Shown here in pieces: positions 21,801-31,087 of a stretch of 64,000 bases of DNA. Below the pieces are notes generated by a model. That model did not search any database. It saw nothing but the letters and a program-made list of their open reading frames with translations, and had not been told where the DNA came from. The stretch is from positions 73,401,188 through 73,465,187 of the forward strand of contig CM035808.1 in NCBI GenBank assembly GCA_020466095.1, read 5' to 3'. This DNA comes from Chlorops oryzae (Eukaryota; Arthropoda; Insecta; Diptera; Chloropidae). The first letter of the stretch is position 1. Every line of letters starts with the position of its first letter. The position numbers and the translations under genes are program-made.

Positions 21801-23864
21801 TGTCCAACCCAAACGAGTCTTTACTGCTGTCGGCTCATTCAATGCACCTTCTCTAAATTTTAGCGCCATTGAGGCGTTCTTATTGTCGATGCCGATGATC
21901 ATCTGAGGAACAACGTCCACATAGTCAGGTAATGGCAAACCCTTGAGATAAGGATATCTTTCACATATTTCGTTTTTTACCATCGTCTGCTTTGGTAAAT
22001 CAAGCCGTTTTACCGAACGCACGTTCCTCAATAGGACCTTATTAGTAGATCCATGTGGAGATACTCTGATATCAGTTTTAAAGGACTGCTGTTCTTTGCG
22101 GATTGTACCATCCGTCCAACGAAGACATAAATCTGATGCACATCCAGATATATTTAGCTCATTTAATACCTGTTCTTCAATTAGAGTTGGACCTGAGCCG
22201 TCGTCTAAAAAGGCATATATTTTCATTCTTTTCTGGTTGCCATATACTGTTATCGGGACTATTTTGAATAGTACATCTGATGTTTTTACCGCATGAAACC
22301 CAACAGTTTCGGCAGATTTTGATTCGGCAGATTCGCCTTCCTTGTGTTTTTTCGTGCAGCCATTTATTCCACACTCTCTTCGGTTACGACAGAATTTTTT
22401 ATCGTGTTTCATCAGACAGGATCGACACAAGTCCTTTTCTTTAATCGCCTTCCACTTGGCGTCATAATCCATAGCCTTCAGCTCTACACAATTAACCGCT
22501 TTATGTTCATTGTTGCAAATGTAACATTTTACGCTTTCTTTTTTCGTTGAGTCTTCGGCATTCTCTTGCTGGAAACCTACGCGCTGTGGCTTTCGTTTGT
22601 CATTATTTTCCACATCTATTATGTCGATCGTTACGCTGCTTGCCACCTCTGCGAGTTTGTATAACCAATTGCTGAACTCGGATAGGTCTGGGCATGCAAC
22701 CGAACATTTATGTTTACCCCAGTCTAACTTCAATTGTGCGGGTAACTTTTCAGTTAATTCGCTGATAAGCATTGGATTCATCATATGCTCCTGCAAGTTG
22801 GATGCCTGTATGGTGGCTACGAGGCCTCTCACCTCTAGCGCATAAGTAACGAGTGTGTCCAAACGATTGGAATTCACATTTGGCGACGCTCTAATTTTCG
22901 ATATTAACTTAAAGAGCACCTGTTCTGGTCGACCAAATGCCATTTTTAAGGTATTAATTATCTCTGGTACCAACTCTGGAATCAATAGCCGATTTCCCAC
23001 ATACTCCCTAGCTTTTCCCTTAAGGGCACGTTGAAGTCTCAAAAGGTTCTCGTCGTTTGAGAAACCACATAGTCTGGTCGAATTTTCATAGCTGCTTATA
23101 AAGAGCGGCCACTCTTCCGCACTGCCACTAAAAGGTGGCAGCTCTTTCGGGACCACCTGTCGTGCATTTAGTTGCCGTTGAGTAAGTTCATACAACGCAG
23201 AATTCTCAATGTTTAATTGCGTACGATTTTGCGCCGGAAAATATGATGTGTGTTGAGCCCTCATCGGCTGCTCCATGGCTACTGGAACACTATCGTTCCC
23301 AACTGAATCGTTGCATCCCAGATCATCATCAGAATCCGCACCATTACGCGCGCCCGTCTCCTCTACCCGTTCAACTGCATCAGGTCTCATTCCTGTTGAA
23401 CCGTACATTTTCAGTAGTGCATATTTCCTGTTTAAAAATTGCATTTTTAATTTTTCTTCTTCTTCAAGTTTCAACAGTTCAATATCTATGGAACGCATAG
23501 CGCCGTTACCTACAACCTTTTTGTTGGCGCTGATTACCTCATTTATTTCTTCAAAAGACTCGTTTTTATCAGAATTAATTGTAGCTTGCATTGGTGTTTT
23601 AAATTCTTTATAATGATCTATCTTACCACCCACTGCACCGTCACAACCTGAGCACATCCAATTTTTAACAATTTGATTTGCTTTTATTATGCACTCTGTG
23701 TGCGCATGTTGATCGCAGACATCACACGACGTAGTTTCCCCTTCTTTCTCTAGTTTGCAAATACTGCAATAACGCGCTGCGATAAATTCGCCTACTCCGC
23801 TTCGAGTTTTAACCATTTTTACTTCACCTTTATCAGCTTGATTTGTTTCGTCCGTACATATCAT
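18837..23864 (-). pseudogene. Pao Gag-Pol polyprotein with N-terminal PHD finger; one stop, one deletion
   Basis: One minus-strand frame with an ATG at 23864 (a second Met begins MVKTRSG). Residues about 30-80 form a C4HC3 PHD-type finger (CSIC, CDVC, H, C, CSGC). Then come a Pao Gag domain (LPPFSGSAEEWPLF), zinc knuckles (CYICNNEHKAVNC), a protease with DDGSG (YAFLDDGSGPTLIEE) and RT blocks (IRIVWDAA, MSFGASCSPSIAQY). A TAG at 21009-21011 interrupts the RT just before YVDD; the frame then continues to 18837. From IRNW it jumps to SKVAPLRPISIPRMEL, losing perhaps 200 residues of RT end and RNase H start. RNase H (FWTDSRTVLNWL), zinc domain, integrase D, D, E (VGVDFFGP, YSDNGTNL, GGAWERMV) and the DUF5641-like tail are intact. 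Confidence 0.93.
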
Positions 23865-24037
23865 GACCGTTGATTCATCACACCTTTAATCGCGTTCCGC
23901 TTGCGATGTTCTTCACTCCGTCCTTCCTGCCGGCAAAAGTTGTTTTTTTTTCCTCTCTCAAAGATGGCTTCCCAAGATGGCGTCCGTAACGGTTTCGGCT
24001 TTTCTCGAAGCAAATGCCATACAAAATTTTTAGAGAA
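23865..24037 (-). other. Pao leader between 5' LTR and Gag-Pol
   Basis: 173 bases. No TGG primer-binding motif directly follows the LTR; the first TGG on the minus strand is about 18 bases in. I could not assign a tRNA. An upstream frame here is not conserved with any family I know. Confidence 0.6.
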
Positions 24038-24377
24038 TGTTGGCGTTGTGAAATTGGCCTAGCAGACTTCTCGAGTAAAAGCTTGCAACACTTGTTGATT
24101 TTGGACTTTCGTTTATTTTCAAATAATACTGTTGACAATGCTGTACTCTAAAAACTTAAATAGGAAAATAAAGAATATTTAAATAGTTATTCTTGCGAAT
24201 AAGGAAATACATACTTTTGGTCCGCTAGCCTCTTCTTTGTTCAAATTAAGAAATACAAGTAGTAGTGACATAAAATATAAAGTAAAATAAGAGAAAACAG
24301 GTACTCGTACCCAAGCTACTGACTACTTATTTTTAACATGGCTGTGTTTACACTATGATCTGGCTGTGCTGTCAACA
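24038..24377 (-). repeat. Pao 5' LTR
   Basis: On the minus strand it runs TGTTGACAGC to CGCCAACA. Its outer flank is CTAAT on the plus strand. It has 6 extra bases (TAAAAG near 24076) relative to the 3' LTR. Confidence 0.95.
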
Positions 24378-24429
24378 CTAATGGTTGACTATTATTAGAA
24401 AAGCGTTAATAAAAACGACATGCTCCCCA

Positions 24430-25289
24430 AAAGCATTATGAGTATTTTTTATTGCGGTCTTAAATTAATTATTTTCAATACTTGCAGTCTAAATAGTGAA
24501 AAAATTTACTATATTATGAAGATATTTTGTGCATTACTGAAGCATGGTTCAGTACTGATCTCTTAGACGAAAATTTCCTTCTCTCCGGTTTTAATCCCTT
24601 TCGCAATGATTGAACAAATAAACGGGGTGAAAGCGTTGCAATATACTGCAAAGCGTTTCTGCGCGCCTGTGTTATGGATAAACTCCATAATGAGATTGTT
24701 GAATATCTTGACGTGAGTATTTGCAATAATAATTCGAAGCTCTTAATTAACTGTGTTGATAATCCGAGTCGACTAGACTCCTTGACTCTTTTTTTGCTAA
24801 ATCAAGAGACTCCTTTGTTGACTATCACAATGTTGTAGTTGGTGGCGACTTCAAAATTAATATTTTAAATGATTCTCCGAATACATTTTACTTTCTTGAG
24901 CATATAAGTCTTCCCGGTCTGCATGTTGTAAGTAATCAGTTCCCGACGTGATTCTCTCCAAACTCTGAGCAAAACTTGCTAGATATTTTTCTGGTATCTG
25001 ATTCGTAATTTTGCTTGAACTTCGGACAGTGTTCTTTTCTATCTGACAATGATTTAATCTGTGGTGAATTTAATTCAAACTTTCATCAGAATGCCAATAA
25101 AAAAATTATTAGTTTTCGCAATTATAAAGCAATAAACTACAAAGAGATGATTAAAGACCTTGCATCAATAAATTGGACAGACTGTTGGTATCTAAGGGAT
25201 GTCAATGATAAATTAGAGTTTTTGGTTGAACAGATCTCACAAGTGTTCGACGCTCACGTCCCCTTGCGTTCATTTGAAATTCCACACAT
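24430..25289 (+). pseudogene. CR1/Jockey-type ORF2 endonuclease, decayed
   Basis: Plus strand, several frames. ITEAWFSTDLLDENFLLSGF and FNPFRNDR are endonuclease blocks near 24540-24620. After frame changes, SDNDLICGEFNSNFHQN, ISFRNYKAINYKEMIKDL and LEFLVEQISQVFDAHVPLRS run to 25289, where the 333-bp repeat begins. The sequence resembles CR1-like elements of arthropods. With ORF1 at 17178-18307 it forms one element interrupted by the Pao insertion. Confidence 0.75.
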
Positions 25290-25622
25290 TTTATGATTAA
25301 ATAAACTTTTGTATGTTGAATATGGAAAGTTAGTTGAGACAAATAATTTGTGAAAGGTGAATCCGCAGGGAACCACAACGGGGTTATGGGATTGCCTTAC
25401 TTTTGGTCTTAAGATGGTTGGGGGGTAGTGAAGGACGAGGCAATTTCCACCTTAAGATCTTGTTTCAAGCACTCGTTGTACGTACGGAATGTCCGTCCGT
25501 CCGTCAGATATTTTGTTCTTTTCCGTGGTTATGGTCTCTGGCATTAATTTAAGTTGAAAATCAAGCTTCGAATTACACGAGTTTTAAAAATCCTAAATTT
25601 TTATTTACTTTATAATAAGCAA
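25290..25622 (+). repeat. 333-bp repeat inside the CR1-type element
   Basis: Reverse complement of 16056-16390. It replaces most of the reverse transcriptase: the endonuclease ends at its left edge and the RT C-terminus starts just after its right edge. It includes GTCCGTCCGTCCGTC near 25494. Confidence 0.85.
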
Positions 25623-25639
25623 GTAGGGTTTATTCTGCA

Positions 25640-26109
25640 CTTAGAATTCTGAGACAAACAGCAGGTTTCATGCCCTGTGCAACTAAGAAATATTTAGTTT
25701 AGCAATTGGTTTTGCCGGTTTTAACATATGGTGAATCAGTATACTCAAGACTCGATTCGGCTTCCATGCATAAGCTGCTAACTGCTATTAACTCTGCCGC
25801 TCGTTATGAGTTTAATATCCGAAAATACGACCACCTCAGTAATTGGAGAAAATTAATTCTTGGATGCACATTAGGCAATTACCTACAATTGAGAAACTGC
25901 TTATATCTCCACAAACTAATTCTTTCCAAAACTCCTCAATATCTTTATGAAAAGTTGGATTTTAGTAAATCCTAAATTAAATTATACCCAAATACAACTA
26001 CCTGAAATCAGAGCGCTGCCTTTTTGTTAATACTGCCCGCTTGTGGAATTCAATTCCAACTAGTATTAAAAGGCTGAAAGAGAGCAGAAAGTTTAGGGAT
26101 AGTTTATAA
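25640..26109 (+). pseudogene. CR1/Jockey-type RT C-terminus
   Basis: Reads RQTAGFMPCATKKYLV, a stop, then LVLPVLTYGESVYSRLDSAS, INSAARYEFNIRKYDHLS and YLHKLILSKTPQYLYEKL, which is the usual region after the RT thumb in CR1/Jockey-group elements. A further degraded stretch reaches about 26109. The polymerase core lies in the segment lost at the 333-bp repeat. Confidence 0.8.
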
Positions 26110-26299
26110 GAATACGTTTGTCATAGTCATCTATAAATATCCATAACCTTTCTGAAATCTTGAATTGTGAATTATGTAAAATCTAGAATCTAAGCATAAA
26201 TTTAAACCTACAGTTGATTTTCTCCTCTTCAATTGTACGCAAAAATATCTAATGTTATGTACAAATATCAACAAAGTTATAATAAAGTAACAATAATAA

Positions 26300-26400
26300 C
26301 AACAAGTAAGGATGTTTTAGTCAGACGAGCCTGACAATAAAATACCCGACACAAAAAAACATGTTTTAAAAATTTTTTGAACCACGCCCAAAAAACAGGA
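26300..26400 (-). mobile_element. TATACCC-type repeat, 3' end fragment
   Basis: AACAAGTAAGGATG, CAGACGAGCCTGACAATA and AATACCCGACAC are the reverse complement of the end at 9535-9596. Only about 100 bases are kept. Confidence 0.7.
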
Positions 26401-26424
26401 CTACTAGTAAGAATATTCAAGAAG

Positions 26425-26860
26425 TTGTAAGGGACCTTTCCAGGCCGGGGTATTAACTCAGCCGAGTCACCAAGGACAGTTTCCTTACACTTATTTATTT
26501 GAAAGGAAACCCACAAAAGATTTTCAGTTTATAACAATTTCAATTTTATTCTTAATTAATAAAACTATATTTACAGGCAAACTGGTCGACTTCTTTAGGG
26601 TCTTTGACCAGGATGGATTCAATCGGGAGAGTACGAAATATTCCTACCTAATTTATTAATGTCTAACTAACTAACTACTACTAAATTATTTTACACGGGG
26701 CCTAGCTACTGATCTGCGCGTAAAGAGCCTCTTTGCAATTAATTCGGTGCGTCAGCGAAACTGAACAGTGGTTTGACAGAGCGGAGCTCTATCCGTGAAA
26801 TTCTTGAAATCGACTCAAGGAGGCTCGTGCAGAGGGTATTAAATGCGGTTATGCAACTGA
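26425..26860. other. LTR-like non-coding stretch
   Basis: It starts GCCGGGGTATTAACTCAG, a phrase also met at 57131-57150 (GCCGGGGTATTACTCAG). Later it has CAATTAATTCGG, similar to TAATTAATTCTGG near 58157. Both loci also hold tandem arrays. I suspect two related long gypsy LTRs, but boundaries were not found. Confidence 0.4.
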
Positions 26861-27160
26861 TCTCGTGTAAAAGCGGCAAAAGCGACCGTGCGTCGGTATA
26901 TAGATCTTGGCTTGTATAACTGGTCTCGTGTAAACGCGACGAATCGACCGTGCGTCGGTAGGTAAATCTTGGCTTGTATAACTGGTCTCGTGTAAACGCG
27001 GCGAATCGACCGTGCGTCGGTAGGTAAATCTTGGCTTGTACAACTGGTCTCGTGTAAACGCGACGAATCGACCGTGCGTTGGTATATAGATTTTGGCTTG
27101 TACAACTGGTCTCGTGTAAACGCGACGAATCGACCGTGCGTTGGTATATAGATCTTGGCT
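26861..27160. repeat. 62-bp minisatellite, about five units
   Basis: Units start at 26861, 26924, 26986, 27048 and 27110; the first is 63 bp and the rest 62. Each begins TCTCGTGTAAA and contains ATCGACCGTGCGT. All three minus frames are open through it, because the array lacks stops, not because it encodes protein; the period is not a multiple of three. Confidence 0.95.
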
Positions 27161-27229
27161 TTAGAATTTTACTATGGTGATTAAATCCCTGTGGCGAACG
27201 AAAGTTGACCCCAATGGGTCCTCCGGGCA

Positions 27230-27697
27230 CACGTGAGCTTCAACTGCACGTGGTAACTACAAGAATAACCTGAATCGCACGCAAGTTTCAACTGTGCGTG
27301 GAAACGGGTATGAGATCCTGAATTGAATAGATATTTCCTCTGGGCGCACGTGAGTGTCAGCTGCACGTGGTAACTACTAGAATAACCTGGATCGCACGCA
27401 AGTTTCAACTGTGCGTGGAAACGGGTATGAGGTCCTGAATTTAATAGAGCTTTCCTTTGGGCACACGTGAGTTTCAACTGCACGTGGTAACTACTAGAAT
27501 AACCTGAATCGCACGCAAGTTTCAACTGTGCGTGGAAACGGGTATGAGGTCCTGAATTTAATAGATCTTTCCTCTGGGCACACGTGAGTTTCAACTGCAC
27601 GTGGTAACTACTAGAATAACCTGAATCGCACGCAAGTTTCAACTGTGCGTGGAAACGGGTATGAGGTCCTGAATTTAATAGATCTTTCCTCTGGGCA
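27230..27697. repeat. 117-bp minisatellite, four units, E-box rich
   Basis: Units start at 27230, 27347, 27464 and 27581 with exact 117-base spacing. Each has two CACGTG hexamers (CACACGTGAG and CTGCACGTGG; the second unit reads GCGCACGTGAG) and a GCACGCAAGTTTCAACTG block. The period is 39 codons, so a minus-strand frame (27726-27181) stays open with a 39-residue repeat. I treat that as a side effect of the period. Confidence 0.95.
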
Positions 27698-27732
27698 CAC
27701 GAAAGCACGTGAAATAATTCTTGCAAATTTGT

Positions 27733-28026
27733 TTAAGTTATCTCACCACTCTGACTTGTTGCTGACGTCGTCTCTCCGTTCCTCTTCCTGTTTCGTTTGG
27801 TTGGCTTCCTTATTTCTCTTTTTTTTCCCGTCTTGATGATTCGTGCTGCTTGCTTGGGGTTCCTCGTCGTGTTCCCCGCTACTCGTTTCCGTCTTGGTTC
27901 CAAACGTTGGGATCGGTCCGATCGTTTCGGCTGCTCAGGAACAAGTGAAGTCGGTCGTGACTTCGAATTCTTAGCAGAGCGCTTCGCTTCACTTTCCGTT
28001 GTGCTGCCACTCTTGGTCTTCTGCAT
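27733..28026 (-). CDS. basic low-complexity ORF, possible gypsy Gag N-terminus
   Basis: Minus strand, 97 codons from an ATG. It is rich in Lys, Arg, Ser and Thr, beginning MQKTKSGSTTESEAK with runs such as RKPTKRNRKRNGE. No domain is recognised. Several insect gypsy Gags open with a similar M-x-K-T-(K/R)-S-G start, so this may be the start of a Gag truncated by the minisatellites. It could equally be a chance frame. Confidence 0.3.
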   Translation of the reverse strand: MQKTKSGSTTESEAKRSAKNSKSRPTSLVPEQPKRSDRSQRLEPRRKRVAGNTTRNPKQAARIIKTGKKREIRKPTKRNRKRNGETTSATSQSGEIT

Positions 28027-28049
28027 AGTGAGTTCAGCTGTTCGACGTT

Positions 28050-28439
28050 AGTCACTCTTTACACGCAGTTACAAACATATTTCCCAAATTATGGGTTGTG
28101 AGATACTTAAACCTAGGACTTTTAAATGGTGGCAATCATTCTTAATACTATTCTAATTCGTACTCCTACTCATAACTGTTCCTTGTTTAGATGCTATCAT
28201 ATACAAAAGTCAATCTTACGTTTTTTCTTAAATCTACCAAATTATAATTTAAACCTACCATTCGATAACTTTTACCTACTTCTTATCGTTAGTGTTGTTC
28301 CTTCTATATACAATGTTACGGGGGAATCTGATCGCACCGTGACGTCATTTTAGCGTGTTCCAACGTACTAATATTTATTATAAGAGTGAATTAAAAAAAT
28401 ATAAAGAGAAATTTATAATAAAAAAAAGTAAACAATATC
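28050..28439. other. no gene seen
   Basis: AT-rich sequence, perhaps leader or LTR of the element whose putative Gag start is at 28026. No repeat match was found. Confidence 0.4.
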
Positions 28440-28737
28440 TACAGATATGATGGTCGGTGGATTTTGTGAGTCCTCACAAAGTTTAAGGCCATAAGAGGCC
28501 CTATATACCGACGCTCGTTAAATTTCTTTATGAAAACCGCCCCTTTTTCACGCCCACTTTTCCATTTTTATTCAGACAGACAAACAGACAGACGGACGGA
28601 CATGGCTAAATCGATTCTCCAGGTGACGCTGATCATTTCTATATATATTTTGTATGGTCTACTGGTTCTGGGTGTAACACACAACCACACAAACGCAATA
28701 TACCCTCGACACAGTGTGTGGCGGGTATAAAAATCAC
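28440..28737 (-). mobile_element. TATACCC-bounded repeat, short copy
   Basis: On the minus strand it starts TATACCCGCCACACACTG, then GAGGGTATATTGCG and CCATGTCCGTCCGTCTGTC. It is joined to the far end of the family (AAAGTGGGCGTG, AAGAAATTTAACGAG, GAGGCCC). It lacks the roughly 500-bp middle of the 8734-9596 copy. It abuts the LTR-like repeat at 28751. Confidence 0.75.
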
Positions 28738-28750
28738 GAATTCATGTATT

Positions 28751-30043
28751 TAGTAGGTTTTCGTATCAGACGATTCTATTCGCGATCAAAGAGAAGTTCA
28801 TCAAGCAATTACACACTTCAAGTGAAAGGGCAGTCTTTCTTATATTTACTTACATGGTTTTGATCGATGTAGCAGCAGCAATCAGCAGGCTACTGTTCAC
28901 GATGAAAGGTCGATGTAATGTCGTATTGAAATACCTGTATAAAATCATGCCATTTGAAGATCCCTTTGTCCACTTACACGTTAAGCAACCTGATTGTATT
29001 AATCATAATTAGTAAGTAAAATTCGAATGGACGGAATTGGCCATTCATTTAGGAAATTCAAACCAAAAAAATCAAAATTCCGTGATATCTTCACAAATGC
29101 ATACAGAAAAAAATTTAATCAAATGAAACCGTTACAAGGACTCCCGTTTCCAATTGCGTGAACAAAAAAATTATACTGTTTAACCGGTGCACTGCATGCC
29201 TGGACGTTTCTCGAATTCGAAATTGAGGCGGTCACGATGGTAATCACTATAATCCTCGCGGTAAGGCATCCACATATTTCAGCATGCCGTTACCCAAAAA
29301 GTCAGTTTTTGGACGTGCTGATCTGAATTCGTAAGGCGATATTTTCGTAAACGGGTCCTTTGCCAAGCAATGCGCTCTCGACTACGATGTGATCCGACGG
29401 CACGACGATGTCCACTCAGAACGGTGTTGAGCTCGCAAATGTTTTGGTCGGAATTCCAAGCATAAATGTCCTTTTATTTCCTTTTTCGGCTGTGCTTCCA
29501 CAGATATGGGAAAACAAAATGTCCGCCTTAGCAAAAAGTTCGTACGATGGTGTTTCAAGTAAAATTATTGGATTCAAATTACCTTTTTTTGTTTTCTGTA
29601 GCAATTTCCCCAATTCCAGCTTGAGGTAGCTTCTCTTTATTCAACATATCCAAGATTCCGTTTAGATGGTCATATGCGGTGGCGGATTGGTGAGGATGAA
29701 AATTTCCAAAACTTCCTTGTGGTCCGCTTCGCTTCCGTACGAGAAAAGAATTTCTCACGCTTCCCTTTCGATGACCTTTAGTTATATTTTTTTCTTTATT
29801 TCCTTCTTCTCACGTTGCAAAATTTATTGGTTTAGTGATCGCAAGTGCAGAGTATGGAATTACGCCGAAGTACTTCGTATGGCTGTCTCAACACGGTCAG
29901 TTTGGCTTGCTTTTATCAAACGAGTGCGATGAATTGGCGCAAAGGTCGATTTGCTCGCCGCTGGTTACTGTTAAAGTATTTTGGTCGTAAAAAAAAATTT
30001 ATCGGTGCTATGACTAGATGGTATTATCTGAAGGACCGCCACA
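28751..30043 (-). repeat. long LTR-like repeat, copy 2
   Basis: Matches 10064-10275 and 10985-11801 with about 90% identity in shared blocks; the 28961-29235 middle differs. Minus-strand frames at 29613-29416 are shared with copy 1 but broken in both, and I do not recognise a protein. A Transib element begins four bases after its right edge. Confidence 0.75.
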
Positions 30044-30109
30044 CTCCACACTGGGCCAGCGGACCCTATTTGGTGACCAAAATTCAATAACTTGTGAAGG
30101 AGTCAATCA

Positions 30110-30700
30110 ATTTAAATGAAAGTTTGACAATATAACTTTCGAGCAGTACTAAAGTAGTCAAAAAAATTTCAGCTCGATCGGACTATTTTTTTGGGTACCT
30201 CCAGTACTAGGGTCTGTTCCAAAATCATGAAAATAGCTCTAAAATCTGCATTTTTTAAGATATTTCGATGAAATTTGATATTTGAGCTTATTTTGAGGTC
30301 ATAAATGTTATTTCCAAAAATTAAAAAAGTGGGCGTGGCAAAAGGGCGGTTTTGGAAAAACGCCTCTTTCGCCTGCAACTCGAAAGGGAATTGGACGAAA
30401 GTCGGCATGTGAACTTCTTTCATATACATAAACATCCGCTACAAAAAAAGGCCTGATTGGACCATGCTTTCAGGTACCTAAAGTATTAGGGTCTGTTATA
30501 AAAATCATAGAAACTGCTCTGAAAGCTAAATTTTTTTACGTATTTTTCATGAAATTAGAAATTTGCGCTTATTTTAAGACCGTTATTTCAGACAATTGGA
30601 AAAGTGGGCGTGGCAAAAGGACTTTTCCAAAAAAGTTTCTATATTATATTTACACTATATACAATGTCCGACATCAGAAAATAAAAAATGCACTTATTTT
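30110..30700 (+). repeat. TATACCC-type repeat body without ends
   Basis: Shares GTACCTCCAGTACTAGGG, GTCTGTTCCAAAATCATG and GGGCGTGGCAAAAGGGCG with 8990-9480. At least two internal repeats of the phrase occur (30196 and 30473). It lies inside the left arm of the Transib element, so either the Transib captured it or it inserted there. Confidence 0.65.
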
Positions 30701-31087
30701 CCGAGTTAAAAAAAAAACAAATTTTGTGCCATTAGGGGGTTGAAGGGGGTGAATAGCGGAAAATTTAACGATGGGAAAAAATTTTTAAGGTCATTTTTGG
30801 ATTTAGCGCATCAAAAAACATAGGAATAGGTGGGTTTAGTTTCTGGAACATGACCATTTTTTTTTTTGTGTGCCTGTGTTATTTGGCGTAAGCCCTATTC
30901 AGAGTTAACCATCATTTCTGATGGCCTTTCCCCTATCCGCAACCTGGGGACCCGTCCGGTCGCCTGAACTCGGCCCCTGCGAAACCTTAGGTAGGTAGGT
31001 AGAAGTGGCAGCTGCTTGCTCACGTAGGCACAGTAGGTTGGCCCGTTGTGGTACCACAAGAATTGTCACGACACTTCCCTTACACAT

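Larger units (their letters stand above)
18469..24377 (-). mobile_element. Pao-type LTR retrotransposon, nearly complete
   Basis: Two LTRs of about 335 bp enclose a single long minus-strand coding region. Perfect 5-bp direct repeats CTAAT flank it at 18464-18468 and 24378-24382, as expected for BEL/Pao integration. It split a plus-strand CR1/Jockey-type element (ORF1 before, endonuclease after). The LTRs differ by a 6-bp indel and few substitutions, so insertion is fairly young. It is disabled by one stop and one internal deletion. Confidence 0.95.

Noticed and set aside
26739..27230. 163-codon minus frame across the 62-bp array
   Set aside because: All three frames are open through the array and none resembles a protein; the period is not a multiple of three.
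27181..27726. 181-codon minus frame with 39-residue repeats
   Set aside because: Openness follows from the 117-bp period. The start and end fall at the array edges.
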